Positions 1 through 12,842 of a stretch of 64,000 bases of DNA are shown piece after piece. The notes beneath the pieces were generated by a model. The model saw nothing but the letters and a program-made list of their open reading frames with translations, did no database searches and was not told the DNA's origin. The translations under genes and the position numbers were made by a program. How positions within the stretch are numbered: the stretch's first letter is position 1; each line of letters begins with the position of its first letter. Location of the stretch: NCBI GenBank assembly GCA_963662175.1, contig OY759221.1, positions 34,160,045-34,224,044 on the forward strand. Reading direction: 5' to 3'. The stretch comes from Aradus depressus. Its lineage: Eukaryota > Arthropoda > Insecta > Hemiptera > Aradidae.

Positions 1-1
1 T

Positions 2-140
2 CAATCAAGTTGTTGATCTTCCTCCAACACCATTCGACCGTTTGGGCTAAAAATTAATAGTTGACATACATAGGGACTTCTGAATCCTCAAGCTAAATTT
101 TATGTTGATACATTCATTACATCGGGATTTTCGTACGTCA
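2..140 (+). repeat. ACTTCCCC family, 5' fragment
   Basis: It carries the characteristic CGACCGTTTGGGCTAAAAA and ATACATTCATTACATCGG blocks of the left half. Confidence 0.7.
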
Positions 141-1255
141 TGTTTTCGGTTGGCATTGTTTTTTTGAAGGAATTATTCGTTCTCATAGCGTATTTATTGA
201 TCTACAATCTGCACATATACCTACATATAATTTACCGACTGTACATCAATAAATATTTAAAAATATGCTGTGCAGAACGAATAATTCCATTAAAAAAACA
301 GTGCCAGTCGAAAACATGACGTACAAAGACAATTTTAGCGACGAAAAACAAAATAAACAACGTAGTGAAATACGTAGCAGGTGATAAAGTACGTGTCACA
401 TCCAGATATAATTTCATAAACAGACACTTGGGAGTAATAATAATTTCGGGCAAAATTAACTTTTGAAATATGTAGTTATCTATAATCTGAGACAACTACA
501 AACAGTAAAGCCTTGTTATAACGCTACTCTAGGGAACAGAAGAGAAGCGTTATAACTGGGAAAATACAAAAATTATATTGTTTATTTTCAAAAATGTATT
601 TTAGATCATTATTAGAATAATAAGCAAATATTAAATAAAACAATTAGGTAAGTATTAAAGCAATTAAGAACAGATTAATTAATTTAATTATAATTTAAAT
701 GTAACTAATTAGGATTTCTTAAAATAATCAATGTTTTTTTTTGTTTACTCAACCACAATTACGATTTAAAAAGTAAAGCTATTTAAATCATTCTAAGCTA
801 TAGATTTTATCAAAAATGTCTATGTTTACGTTTTAAAATTGACCGCATACTCTACAGGCTAATTGTTTTTGGAACCGACACAATATGAATTCGAAATTAT
901 GTGTCTTAGAGGTTTCTGAATGCGAATATAAAAAAAATTCCATGTCGGTGCATTCATTCTATCGGGAATTATGGACACAATTTTTTTTTTTCACTTTTGG
1001 AACCAGGAAGTCGGAAAACATGAAACTCCACATCGAATTTTCGACCGATTACGTACATAACTTTCGTATACTTCGCCGGTGTGTGACCGAAATTTTGTGA
1101 GGCCCAAAGGGACTGATAGTGCGTTAATATAATCACCATTTTCAATATCAAGCTTATAAATTGCATAAATCAACCGTTATCAAATAATAGATTATTTTCA
1201 ATATAAAACGATAAATCTAATGATAAATGAATTAGGAAAAATTTCCAGTTTTACT

Positions 1256-1905
1256 ACGGCAGCTATACGAGGTATAAGGAAAATTATGTAATCGGTCAGA
1301 ATTGTGATAATGAATTATCAAAGCAATTTCATGTTTTCCGACCTCCTGTGTATGTGTGTGTGTGTGTCTGTGATCATGATATCTCCCGATTGAATGAATG
1401 TATGGATACGAAATTTTATATGTGTATCCAGAACCCTTCAACGACCGACACCTTAAGATTTTCAGACAAATCTTTCAAAGGGAAGAGAGGATTAACACAA
1501 AAACTCTAATAACGGCCGTTGTAATAAAAGTATTTACATGTTTGATATGTAAATTCAAAGCTCTACAAGGATGACACCTACTAATTTTCGGTAGAATCAG
1601 CTGAAGGGGAGGGGGAATCAGAGTGGGTTTCAACGATGTAATGAATGTATCGATATGAAAGTTTATATTTAAATTTAAAATCCCATACTGGTGACACCTA
1701 TTAATTGTCCGCAAAATCTGTTAAAGGGAAGGAGGGTTCGTTTCAATACATTAATAAGTGCCAATGTAATGAATGTATGGACATGAAATTTAGCATGATT
1801 CAGACGTTACTATAAGTCAAATACTGAGTTCTGGAGGAAGAGAAAAAACTTAAGATTAATTTATGCTGGGGAAGTACATCACATGTGATTCACCGAGGAT
1901 TTTTT
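1256..1905 (-). repeat. ACTTCCCC-hairpin family, near full-length copy
   Basis: Plus-strand order here: terminal hairpin remnant, GTAATCGGTCAGAA, TTTTCCGACCTCC, AATGAATGTATGG blocks, then GCTGGGGAAGTACATC and GTGATTCACCGAGGA. Copies of this family of unknown class occur about 20 times in the window. They share the repeated block 'gatacattcattac(a)', and the flank GGTGAATCACCGGCAATG. Confidence 0.75.
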
Positions 1906-2236
1906 TCACTCAAGAACTATCTGCAATTGTGGCACTGCTTAAATTATGAGACTTATAGATGCAATGCGAATAGATCTCCAGTGCAAGAGTAGGGGAGCAA
2001 AGCCAGTAAGGACAGAAATCAAAATTATCATGCAGAAAAATTATATTTCAACATGCAAGATTTTTTTATAATGAACCCATACGTAATGCCAGTTTTTCGA
2101 AATTAATTCTAGTGTATACTTTATTAGGGTAATGCCTGAAATATATATCTCTCCCCTTCTATTCAATCAATGACTTCGAGGAAACTTAATATGTGTCATG
2201 CTTAAAAGGTTTTGAATTTACATATAAAATTTCGGA

Positions 2237-2507
2237 GAGCGCCCTTAGCTCAGTGGTATATCTGGGAGGTAAAATGAACTTAAACATGCCGTCCTTCGGA
2301 TGGGACGTTAAGGGATGGTCCCGAGCCTGTGCGATGTCAGATACTCGTTAAAGACCCCTACCCTAGGTGAATAAAAATTTAGATTAGGCAAAATTTAGGA
2401 CTCCCACAGTAGAGTCAGGCTAATGTCCACCAGAGTGACGAAAGAGCGCTCTGGTAGTAGGCGATATGACCTTGTAGTTAAAGCCCGGGCATGTGTCATA
2501 ATAACTA
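2237..2507 (+). mobile_element. tRNA-derived SINE, B box deleted
   Basis: The head TTAGCTCAGTGGTA is joined directly to TATCTGGGAGGTAAAAT, losing about 65 bp that include the B box. The rest of the body and tail are intact. Confidence 0.88.
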
Positions 2508-2656
2508 TAAAATTTCATGTCAATACATTCATTAATCCTCCCTTTGGCCGATTTGGCTGAAAAGCAATAGGTGTCGTCCTTATAGGGTTCTGGATAAACG
2601 TATCGATACATTCATTCTATCGGGAGTTATCGTGTTCACAGAAGATGGACTTTTTT

Positions 2657-2967
2657 GACGTGAAAACGTCCATTCGCTCGTTAAGCACAGTAATAGCCGG
2701 TCAAACTTTCTTGTGTTACAAAATACCGTCAGATTTCAATCGATAATAACTACGAGATTAATATTGCGATAACAACGGTTGAGGTCACAATGGATAGATC
2801 ATGATGCATACGTGTTTGTTGTGCAGTGTTTGTTTTGCCTGTGACGTTATCGTGTCATTGTAAAGAGCTTGAGGAGCACTACTAGGACTCAAAGTGAAAC
2901 AATAAAAATATTCGCCGAAATATATGTAAAAATCGGTATTAAATTGAAAATCCCGACGTTTTCACGG
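2657..2967 (+). mobile_element. CGTGAAAACGTC family, internally deleted copy
   Basis: The ends are GACGTGAAAACGTC and CGACGTTTTCACGG, an inverted repeat of about 12 bp. Compared with the other two copies, the ORF portion is cleanly deleted after AAATTGAAAAT. Confidence 0.8.
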
Positions 2968-3281
2968 AAAATCTTCGGCGTAGACCTTGACTACGCCTTA
3001 ATGTTTTTTTTTTTGTTTTTTTTCATTCATGGAAACCTAGTAAAACCTCCAGATTGAATTTCAGACCGATAACTTCCCCTATACTTGATATAGCCTGGGA
3101 AGTAATAACATAACTCATCTGATATATCGGTTAAATCTGGTTCTAGAATTAGTCTTCGTGACGCCACCTAAATCGAGAGATGCTATGGAGGAAGCAGCTC
3201 ATCCCCACAAATCATCTTTTCTCATCACAAGCCCCAAGACCAAGAACCCATGTGAGTGCGTTACAACCTAACCTTCCACTT

Positions 3282-3308
3282 GGGGGGGGGGGGGGGGGGG
3301 GGGGGGGG
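3282..3308 (+). repeat. 27-base G homopolymer
   Basis: Uninterrupted G run. Similar tracts are 11683-11697 (15 C), 11952-11971 (20 C), 10411-10433 (G with one interruption), 57350-57368 (19 G) and 57873-57897 (25 G). Lengths may be inexact in the assembly. Confidence 0.9.
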
Positions 3309-3534
3309 CCTCATAAAACCCCACACATTTTCTGGGGCCCATTTAAAAATCATATATCTCCTATACGACTATGCCCTCTTCCTCACAGACCCCCACTATT
3401 CTTTATTTTATAGTCTGTCAGATTATTTCAGCTCAGACGACTTACGACAGCGGTTTCAGGATTCCAATTATCAAGATATATTTTAAGGTTTTCATTTGAA
3501 ATACACAGATAGGTTAACTGAACTTCCAAAAATT

Positions 3535-3800
3535 GGCAGTCGAGAGAATGTAACTTCCCTGGAACGAATTAATCAATTAACTTTTCGCTCACCCTCCAAA
3601 CCCTGGCGACCGTTTGGGCTAATAATCAATAGTTCAAATAATCAATAGCTTCTAAATATTCATACTAAATTTTGTGTCAATACATTCATTACAACGGCAA
3701 TTATTAAAGTTTCTTTGTTAAACCTATTTTTTAATCCCCTCTCCGTTTGGCCGATTTGGCTGAAAATCAATAGGCGTAGTCCTTGGAGCGTTCTGGATGC
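3535..3800 (+). repeat. ACTTCCCC family, left-half copy
   Basis: It starts AACGAATTAATCAATTAACT and carries CGACCGTTTGGGCTAATAAT and the GGCCGATTTGGCTGAAAATC block, then breaks off. Confidence 0.75.
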
Positions 3801-4452
3801 ACAAATAAAATATTTTAGATCTTAACTATGACAATTTCAGACTAGCTTTAAAATGAAATTAATTGAAGAAAAACCGATGTAAATAAGAAACTAAATAAAA
3901 ATACAAATAAATAAGCAAAATGAAAGAAAAAAAATATATAAGATAAATACCTAAATAAAAAATAATAAAACTCAAATAAAAAAAAAATGCCTTTAGACAT
4001 ACGGCTGAAATTCAAAAATTCGTCTCAAAAAATTCTCAATCTGTATATATATAATCCAAACTGTGTCTGTTTGTTCCCTAATAATCTGAAAAATGGCTGA
4101 TGACATTTCCATGAAATCTCTACAAACACCCAGCCTAAAACATAGGATATTTGGGGTCCAAAAATGCTCATTTAAATAAAATAAGTTTGTATAAATACAA
4201 AAAAGAATATATACCTACATAATTCTTAAATTTAGCCGTTATTCTTGGAACACTTCTAGTAAGTCCATCAGGTGATATCTTGATAGGTGCAATTCTGATA
4301 ACAGTATTTGATATACATTTGTTTTTCATTTATTTTAAACCAAGAGCTCACCAAATCCACAATCTCTTGCTTACTTCAGATATATGACAGTTTATTTATT
4401 TAACACTTACATCTTTATAAATAAAATATTAAAACTTCAAGGGTAACTTTGT

Positions 4453-4502
4453 GGGCGTCGGTAGCTCAGATGTAGCGTGCTTACTTACTGAGCTCAAGAA
4501 AA
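4453..4502 (+). mobile_element. SINE head fragment
   Basis: Only the tRNA-like head (GGTAGCTCAGATGTAGCGTG to GAGCTCAAGAA) is present; the body is absent. Confidence 0.7.
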
Positions 4503-5423
4503 GCAAACAGTAGAAAACTGCTAGCCTTAGGAATAGGTTTGCAGAATTAAAGTTGAAAAGTACTGAAAATGTAGGGGTTTGAATAAATTAAGGATAGAAG
4601 CAAGGCGAATCTGGAGTTCCAGAGGAGTTAGCCTGGATAAGGATTCCATTTTGAATTTTCATGTTCTTAAACCCTATGAATCTAAAAATAGGGAAAGGGA
4701 TCATGTCTGCCAGTGAACCCGATAACACTCAATGAAATGAATATCATATCACAAGGAATAAGTTGTTAAATCGTAAAATAGCCAAAATGAGTTAAGTGTA
4801 CTGTGTGTGATCTCCCAAGCCATCTGCGCACTGGGAAGAAGTTGGGGGCTCAGAACTCTAATACTTTCGGAATTATAAAGATGTATCTTGGTATCTCGTA
4901 AAATTGTGTATGTTCTCGGTTAAATCAACTTAATCTACTTCTTTGAGGAATCATTCACGAGATAACTGCATTTAACCATTTATTCACCACGGCAGACTAT
5001 TCCAAGTAAAGAGGTTGTTTTCGGTTAAATCAACTTTAGAGAGGCATCATTCACGAGTATGGTTAATAATTAGGTAAGTGATGGGGAATTATTAGGTAAC
5101 TAAGGGAAAATCCAAGAAAGGATTAACAATATTAATTTTCATTCACTTATATATTTAGATTTAGAAGGTATATGATTAATAATGATGCAAACATAATTTA
5201 TTTATTCCAAAAACTGGATTTACACGATTAATGCAATAGTAAAAAAGTGCTGCCCTGAAACGTTACGAATTTAGACTTACCAATTTATTCCCTGAGACCA
5301 CAGATATAGACAAAAAATTTCTTACGTGTATCCAGAACCCCCCCACATTGTCGGATGAATCGGGTAAAGAAAAGGGGAGGGGGATCAGAGGAGGAGGGGA
5401 TCAACTTTAAATACCTTATAACT

Positions 5424-5664
5424 GTAAATAAAGTTAAGCACGCTGTCCTTCGGATGGGACGTTAAGCGATTGAGAGCCTGAACAATTTCAGATACTCGTT
5501 AAAGACCCTATCCTAGGTGAATAAACCTGAGTACTAACTAAACACTGAGGTACTAGATAGATCAATAAAAATTTAAGATAGGCAAAATTTAGGACTCCCA
5601 TATCGGGCTCATGTCCACCAGAGTGATGACATTGTAATTAAAGTCCGGGCATGAGTCATTATAA
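5424..5664 (+). mobile_element. SINE body fragment
   Basis: The body from GTCCTTCGGATGGGACGTTA to the CCGGGCATGAGTCAT tail is present without a head. It includes a small local rearrangement around 5520-5570. Confidence 0.82.
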
Positions 5665-6265
5665 CTAACCTTATAACTGCCAATTTAACGGATGTATCGG
5701 ACTATACCATCAGGTCTCTTGGCCAGGGCCGCCTTGGTCTTCGGGGGAGAATTTTTTGTATGTATACGGGATACCAGGAGTCGAGCAACAAAATGGAGGT
5801 TAGAATGGAATTTGAAAAAGTGGTAGTAGTAAAAGTGGTTAGAAACGTAGTAGAGAGCAACAAATGTTCGGAGGACTTTGGATTGGAAGGACTTAATGGG
5901 ATCGATGAATGTGATTCGGCTTAAGTAATGAATAATATTTACCTTAATCGAAGATATTTTGCGAAGTTGCTTACCTGAAAAATAAAAAATAAAATAGGTA
6001 AATATTTTGGGAATAAATTTTATGTAACAGATTTATTATGTAAAAAATAATAAACTAGGTAGATAATCAGATAAGATTACTGCCCTTAATGACTGCAATG
6101 GCTACATCCCGAGCAGGTCACGTTGTCATATTCGCTTGAGTCGGCGAGATGGATATGTGGGCAGTTAATTAGTGGATTGGCGTGTTTTTGTAACTCTCTG
6201 TTACAACTGCGGAAACGAACAGCACTTGTAAATCGTTATGAAGGGTGTTGTTGATGAAGTTAGTT

Positions 6266-6587
6266 AGTTATGACTCATGCCCGGGCTTTAACTACAAGGT
6301 CATATCGCCTATTACCAGAGCGCTCTTTCGTCACTCTGGTGGACATGAGCCCGACTCTACTATGAGAGTCCTAAATTTTGCCTACCCTAAATTTTTATTC
6401 ACCTAGGGGTCTTTAACGAGTACCTGACATCGTACAGGCTCGGGACCATCGCTTAACGTCCCATCCGAAGAACGGCTGTGCTTAAGTTTATTTTACCTCC
6501 CAGATAAAATAAATTAAGGGCATAAATTAACCCGCGATCTTGAACTTAGAAGGCAAGCAGGCATACCACTGAGCTACCGGCGCCCTG
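6266..6587 (-). mobile_element. tRNA-derived SINE, near full-length
   Basis: Tail-to-head order on the plus strand: GACTCATGCCCGGGCTTTAA through to GAGCTACCGGCGCCCT. The B box is diverged and shortened. Confidence 0.9.
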
Positions 6588-6711
6588 AATGATGATGACG
6601 TTAGTGATAAGCCATGAGTTGATTCGAATTGGGCCGCAGATCCTCAAAGTTCCAAGCAAATATTCGACTACCACAAATTAGTATCAACAAATTAAAAGTT
6701 GTCACTCCGGC

Positions 6712-7070
6712 AATGTACCTCCCCAAAACGAATCAATTAGCTTTTGACTTATCTGGGGGGTTCCTAAACCCTCATTCTAAATTTTGTGTCGATAAATTTA
6801 TTACATCGGCCGTTATTAGGGTTTTTGAATTGAGCCCACTCCCAGGAAACGACCCCTTCCCCTCGGCTATCGCTGAAATATGACAGGTTATGTCCACATC
6901 GGGTTTTGACTTTAAATGTGAAATTTCAAGTCGATACATTCATTACATCAGCAGTAATTGGGTGTTTGGGTTGAGTCCCCTCTGATCCCCCTTTCCTTTT
7001 TCCGATTTAGCTGAAAATCGATGTTTTGGTTACACTTATAAAATTTAGTGTCGATAGATTATCAGCAGCC
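6712..7070 (+). repeat. ACTTCCCC family copy, followed by a SINE
   Basis: The left and middle blocks are recognisable; the right end is replaced by a minus-strand SINE. Confidence 0.7.
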
Positions 7071-7074
7071 TAAC

Positions 7075-7287
7075 CTAATTTTTATTCATCTAGGTTAGGG
7101 GGTCTTTAACGAGATCCTGACATCATACAGACTCGAGACCATCGCTTAACGTCCCATCCGAAGGACATACTGCTTAAGTTTATTTTACCTCCCACATAAA
7201 ATAAACTAAGGACCTTGGCCGGGTTTCGAACCCGCTATCTTTAGCTCAGTAAGCAAGCACGCTTACCACTGAGGTACTGGCCCCCTC
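7075..7287 (-). mobile_element. SINE with intact B box, tail truncated
   Basis: The head with GGGTTTCGAACCCG (B box, minus strand) and body are present as far as the AATAAAAATT region; the 3' tail is missing. Confidence 0.87.
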
Positions 7288-7554
7288 AAAAAAATTGAAC
7301 TTATATAATATATAATTTGTTATATTATAAAAACTAGTCAGAGAAATATAGTGGCGTAGGCGAGAGAGGCGAAAGAAAAAATTTGTTTTATTTTATTTAT
7401 TTATTAATTCATACTTAACCACCTCCTTTATTTTTTTTCCTTATGGAGACAGAGCAAGGGAGTTTCCTTAACCCATTCCAATGATATTATGTAAGAATAG
7501 GCGAAAGTTTCACCGCGCCAAAACAGCCGCGCCGTAAAGTCCCGCACCTACCTG

Positions 7555-7800
7555 TCCTGAAATTAGAATCGATGAGGATTTTTTGTTAAGCCTCCCCCTA
7601 ATTCCCCCTTTCCTTTGGTCGATTTGGCTGAATTGTTTTTCGTCGTTAGAGAATTCTGGACTCACATAAAAAATGTGTCGATACATTCATTCTGTTGGGA
7701 GTCATTGTGTTCACAGACAGACACCTATGGAAACTCCATATCGAATTATTGACCTATAGCATAACTTCCCCTATACTTCATATAGCTGAGAAACTAAAAA
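7555..7800 (+). repeat. ACTTCCCC family, right half
   Basis: It carries GGTCGATTTGGCTGAATTG, ATACATTCATTCTG and ends ACTTCCCCTATACTTCATAT, the terminal hairpin. A 20-bp tandem array follows immediately. Confidence 0.75.
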
Positions 7801-7925
7801 TATATCGAAACGTTTAAAAATATATCGAAACGTTTAAAAAATATATCGAAACGTTCAAAAAATATATTGAAACGTTTAAAAATATATCGAAACGTTTAAA
7901 AAATATATCGAAACGTTAAAAAAAT
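7798..7925 (+). repeat. 20-21-bp tandem repeat, six units
   Basis: The unit is AAAAATATATCGAAACGTTT with one-base length changes and one substitution. Confidence 0.95.
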
Positions 7926-8583
7926 ATTTAATATGTTGAATTTACTATACTACAATTATAGTTCAACTAACGTTCGACTAGCTCAAATCTGTGTTAAGAA
8001 ATTGAAAACAAGTACCCAAGAAATGAAAAATGTTTGTATAACAAATAACGATAAAAATTCCTCAGATCTGGTTAAGTGATGAACGAACATCTCTAAATGG
8101 ATGCACCAACAGGTTGCATTCGGGAACCCATACATAGCGGTGCATATAAGAGAATTTCGAGCCTAGGATCCTTTGCCTTTCACCACCTGAGTGGTACCGC
8201 CAGCTCTCTGGTATGTACACATGTTAACTAGGAACCAGTAGGAACCAGCCCCGTAGTAACAACACACACTCGACTAGCTCATTGCTGTTTAGAGTTGTTT
8301 AGAGTTCTCCAGTTAGAGGAAGCTAGCTAAAGATTGAAACAGAAATTAATCAAAAAACATATACGTGATATGGATATAACAGGAATTTCTTATACCAACC
8401 TCCTTTTTACAGGTACCTATTCCTCCCTCTTCTCATATTCATTTCAAACTGGTACTACTAGGTAAAAAAGTAATGTGTTTGTATCAGAGGTTTTATTTGT
8501 TTCATTGTACAGCGTAATTCTGAGAATGACTTTCTTATACTCAGTGATTTGTAAAAAACATTGAGGCCCACGCCGTAGATTTT

Positions 8584-9170
8584 CCGTGAAAACGTCGAGA
8601 TAAAATCATTTTTCATTTTCTTTTCGATGCTGCCGTAGCTCTTGCATTTGCTCGGCACTAGACTTTTTAGGTTTTTTAAATTCCTTTTGATGCGAGCTTT
8701 CCTCTGATTGCGTTTTCTATAATTCCGCGCATATTTACGATTCATATAAGGCGACATCTTTAATTTTTTTTGCAATTTTCAATTTAATACCGATTTTTAA
8801 ATATATTTCGGCGAATATTTTTATAGTTTTACTTTGAGTCCTAGTAGTGCTCCTCAAGCTCTTTACAATGACACCCGAATCAACGTCCTATCTAAACGCG
8901 TTATCACATTACACTAATTTCTAATTTTACACAACGCTAATTCGCAACAATCATCCGCCGGCGCCCACACTAGCCCGATAACGTCACAGGCAAAACAAAC
9001 ACTGCACAATAAACACATACAGACATGCTCTATCCATTGTGACCTCAATCGTTGTTATCGCATTATTAGTCTCGTAGTTATTATCGATTGAAATCTGACA
9101 GTATTTTGTAACACAAGAAAGTTTGACCGGCTATCACTGTGCTTAACGAGCGAATAGACGTTTTCACGTC
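8584..9170 (-). mobile_element. CGTGAAAACGTC family, full copy
   Basis: It is 587 bp between the same inverted ends. The minus strand holds a basic ORF starting MSPYMNRKYARNYRKRNQ that is frameshifted relative to the copy at 24.2-24.7 kb. Confidence 0.85.
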
Positions 9171-9527
9171 AAAAAAAGGTTGGTGTAAGGAAGTCCTGCG
9201 CTAAAACCAGCTTATCGTTGGTCGACCCATCGCAATATTGATGTATAAGGTTACCCAGCCTTGGGCTAGTCAGACCATCTTCCTGAAATCTTCCTTCTGA
9301 TTCTTGAGTCATTTTTACAAAAGTGGTCATTACTTATGGTGAGGAGGAGGGGAGATAATTTAAATACTCGACGGGCTAAATGCGCCAAAGACGAGTGGGC
9401 GACAAAGGAAGGATGTGTTATGGCGACTTACATATTAGCGTGGGACAGGATGCAGAGAGACCGACTCAAGAAAATACATAATCTTCATTCTGAACAGGGA
9501 CAAAAGAGAAGCAGCATGAGCTGGGAT

Positions 9528-9786
9528 AGGACTTGCTTACTGAACCCAAGATCGCGGGTTAGAAACCCGTCCGAGGCCCTTAGGTTTTTTATCAGGGAGG
9601 TGGGACGTAAAACGATGCTCCCGAGCCTCTATGTCAGGTACATTTAAATACCCCTACCCTAGGTGAATAAAAATTTAGGGTAGGCAAAATTTAGGACTCC
9701 CATGTCCATCAGAGCAACGAAAAAGAGCTCTGGTAGTAGGCGATATGACCTTGTTGTTAAAGCCCGAGGATGAGTCACAATAACTA
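9528..9786 (+). mobile_element. tRNA-derived SINE, 5' truncated
   Basis: It starts within the head (GGACTTGCTTACTGAACCCA), keeps a mutated B box (GGTTAGAAACC), then body and tail to GATGAGTCACAATAAC. Confidence 0.87.
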
Positions 9787-10060
9787 AGTGTTTTTGAGTT
9801 TGGCCCCTCTGATACTCTCTTCCCTGCGGCCGATTTCGCTGAAAGTCAACAGGTATTGTCCTTATGGAGTTTTGACTTTAAATATGAAATTTCATGTCGA
9901 TACATTCATTAGATCAGAAGTTATTAGGGTTTTTGGAATTGAGGCCCCCTTTCCTTACAACGGTAGTTACTAGAGTCTTGTGTTAAGCCTCCTCGCTAAC
10001 CCCCGAATTACGGATACGAATATAAAATTTCGTGTCGATTCTTTCATTTTAGAAATTTAG
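9787..10060 (+). repeat. ACTTCCCC family, middle blocks
   Basis: It resumes directly after the SINE tail at 9786, with GGCCGATTTCGCTGAAAG and two ATACATTCATT-type blocks. Confidence 0.7.
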
Positions 10061-10744
10061 AACAGATTTAGAATTGAAATTATTTTCAAGGATTTTTTTT
10101 TTTAAGTAATATATTTTGCCATTTTGTTCGCTCCCAAAATTTGCCGCCCTAGGTATCTAGTCTTCCCTGCCCCCATAGGGCCGGCCCTGCAGCTATGACA
10201 CAGATATTCAAACTAGTAACAACCATTTCGCTGCAGAGGGATACAGCAGAGTGAACGTAAATGTGTCAAAAAAAAAAGTGGGGTGGCGGGAATGTGGAAT
10301 CACGTGAGACAGAATCGTACGATGAGTCAACCAATGAGAGTTGGAAACGTCAGAGAAGACGAGGGGCGGGTCCCATTCACATCTCACCTGACAGAGGGGA
10401 AGCAGAGACGGGAGGGGGGGGGGGGGGGGGGGGAGGAGGCGTCAGACAGAGAGGGCCTATTATTGGAACATGAGAGTAGACAGACATCCAATCGGAACGT
10501 CTCGGACTTCATCGACTAACTTCGGGGATCACATCCTGGCCACCTCCAAGAACACAACTCAACCGCGTTTTAAATTATCAACGTCACAAGGTCGGGGGGA
10601 TTCGAGTTCCCACATCCCTCATTACTCACTAGTAGATAGCCCATCGCTAATAACCATGGTTGATGAGACGTAAAAACTTCATGCAACGAGCAAAAACACT
10701 GAAAGAGAGAAAATAATTGAACGAAAACAGAAAAAAATTCGTTG

Positions 10745-11935
10745 GTGAATCAACGGCAATTTATTAATCAATTAAGTTTTCGCTCTCCCTTCAAAACGTT
10801 GTTTGAGCTAAAAATCAATATTTAGCTTCTGAATCCTCATACTAAATGTCGTGTCCACACACAGGGTTGCCACCTTTTTTTTGTGCAAATAAAGTACATC
10901 GGTTATTTAAGGGAGAAAAAAAAAAGTACATTGTGTCAAAATAAAGTTAGATTTATTTTACTTTATTATTTTGCTTAAAAACATATTTTTCATTACTTTT
11001 AGCAAATTTTAAGAAATAATTATCACTGCTAAACAGCTTCACAGCATTTTTACAGTCTATATTTAAGTTAAAGTAAATAAGTACCTAATTCATTTTTTAT
11101 CAGATTCAGAGACGGTTTGTTTCTTTCGTCTCGCCATTTGCTATTTATCACAGAAAAAACTCTCTGTGAATGCTGCCGTGGCGGGAATCGATAGCAAAAA
11201 TGAAATTAATTTATACAAATTTGAAAAACTATCATAAGTCTTATTAAATACTTGCTGTCATTTTTGTGCAGTAGACAATTCATTGGTTATATTCGTCAAT
11301 TATCGATCCTATTCGGCAACAATCGATAATGTCACCGACCCCAGTAAATCTGTCGTTCTGTTTTACGCAAAAATTCTTACGACCAACCTTTTCTTGTATG
11401 TTATATGTTAAATGAATTCCAGAGAAATCAAATCATGCGAAATAAAGTATTTTCGCGTACTTTATTGTTCTCATAAAGTATAGAGTAGAATTACCCGAAA
11501 TAATGTACAATAGTTTATAATAAAGTACGGGTGGCAACCTTATCCACACATCATGGACAGTAATTGAGATTTTTGAGTTGAGCCCCTCAATAGCCCCTCC
11601 CTTATAGTGCATTGAATTCTCATATGAAATTTCATGTCAATTCATTCATTACAACGCCAGTTACTAGTGATTTTGTGTTAGGCCCCCCCCCCCCCCCTAA
11701 TCCTCCGTTTTCTTTGTCCGATTTGGCTCAAAATCAATATCAATAGGTGCTGTCCATAGAGGGTTCTGGATACATATATAAAACATCGGTTCGGTATCGA
11801 ATTATCATGTTCATAAATACACACAAAGACAGATTTCTTTTCCATTTTTGGAAACAAAAGGTCGAAAAACATGAAATTCCATTGAAAAATTGCATCAAAT
11901 TTCAGAACCGATAAGAGGACTTTCTTATATACCAA
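10745..11935 (+). repeat. ACTTCCCC family copy split by a hAT element
   Basis: The left part is 10745-10861 and the right part 11543-11935; the hAT element at 10862-11542 sits between. The right part retains the C tract, GTCCGATTTGGCTCAAAATC and GGTCGAAAAACATGAAATTC. Confidence 0.78.
10862..11542. mobile_element. hAT-type non-autonomous element
   Basis: The ends CAGGGTTGCCACC and GGGTGGCAACCTTA are inverted repeats with two mismatches. A perfect 8-bp duplication TCCACACA flanks it (10854-10861, 11543-11550). Repeated 'aataaagtac' motifs lie near both ends. No transposase is seen. Confidence 0.88.
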
Positions 11936-12080
11936 CCACTTCTCTACAGAACCCCCCCCCCCCCCCCCCCCTCTTCTAAAAATAATTTGTTACTGGCATT
12001 ACTGGGTATATGAAAGGTACACTCAGAATTACGCAATACAATGAATTGTACCCACTCTACTATAGTCAGCTATGGTAGAA

Positions 12081-12177
12081 GTCTTTACGAGTACCTGACA
12101 TCAATCAGGTTCGTTAGCATCGCATCCGAAGGACGGTGTACTCAATTGTTTTACTTCCAAGCTGAGCTACCGGCGCA
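12081..12177 (-). mobile_element. SINE fragment
   Basis: A short fragment with GAGTACCTGACATC, the ATCCGAAGGACGG block and the head GAGCTACCGGCGC is present, directly left of the pogo-like MITE. Confidence 0.75.
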
Positions 12178-12195
12178 CACAACATTAACAAGATA

Positions 12196-12842
12196 CAGTA
12201 GAACCTCTTTAAGTCGAAAACCTCCAAAACTCGAAAAAAAGTTTTGTTCCTTTCCGTTCAAGCCCCAAAACCTCCATTACTCGAAATCTCAACCCTCTAT
12301 GTCGAAATAATCAGTGAGTCCCTACAAGCCATTATGGTACATATTTTCCCTCTATAACTCGAAAAAATAAATTGAACCTCTGTATCTCGAACATACAATG
12401 TTTCATTTTACAACCGGATTATTTGAAACTTATTACCTCTATAGCTCGAAGAAAAATAAGTTACCGACTTTAAGAATTTGCTGACAATGTACACCATTGT
12501 TTCTTAGAAAACAATTTAGTATACAATAAATAGGATTACCAATTATCTAAAGCAAAAAAAAAATACTGACTTTTTTAATACCTACATATACAACGTATTT
12601 TTTATTTTAAGGATGTTTTGAAATAATGTTGATCTATAATAAATATATGTAAATATGTTTGTTACCTCTGTAACTTGAATTTTTATTTATTTCACCTCTC
12701 CAACTCAAAATTAGTTAGAATGAATCTTAACCTCTACAAGTCGAATCAAAATCCGCCTGTCGAAATCCTCCATAAGTCGAAAACTCTATAACTCGAATTT
12801 TTTGGCGTATCCCTTGATGTTCGACTTATAGAGGTGCTACTG
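12196..12842. mobile_element. Pogo/Tigger-like MITE
   Basis: The inverted ends CAGTAGAACCTCTTTAAGTC and its counterpart (CAGTAGCACCTCTATAAGTC on the minus strand) are flanked by TA. This end sequence is typical of Tigger/pogo elements. Internally, the motif 'ctcgaa' recurs every 20-40 bp near both ends. It is 647 bp without a transposase ORF. Confidence 0.85.
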
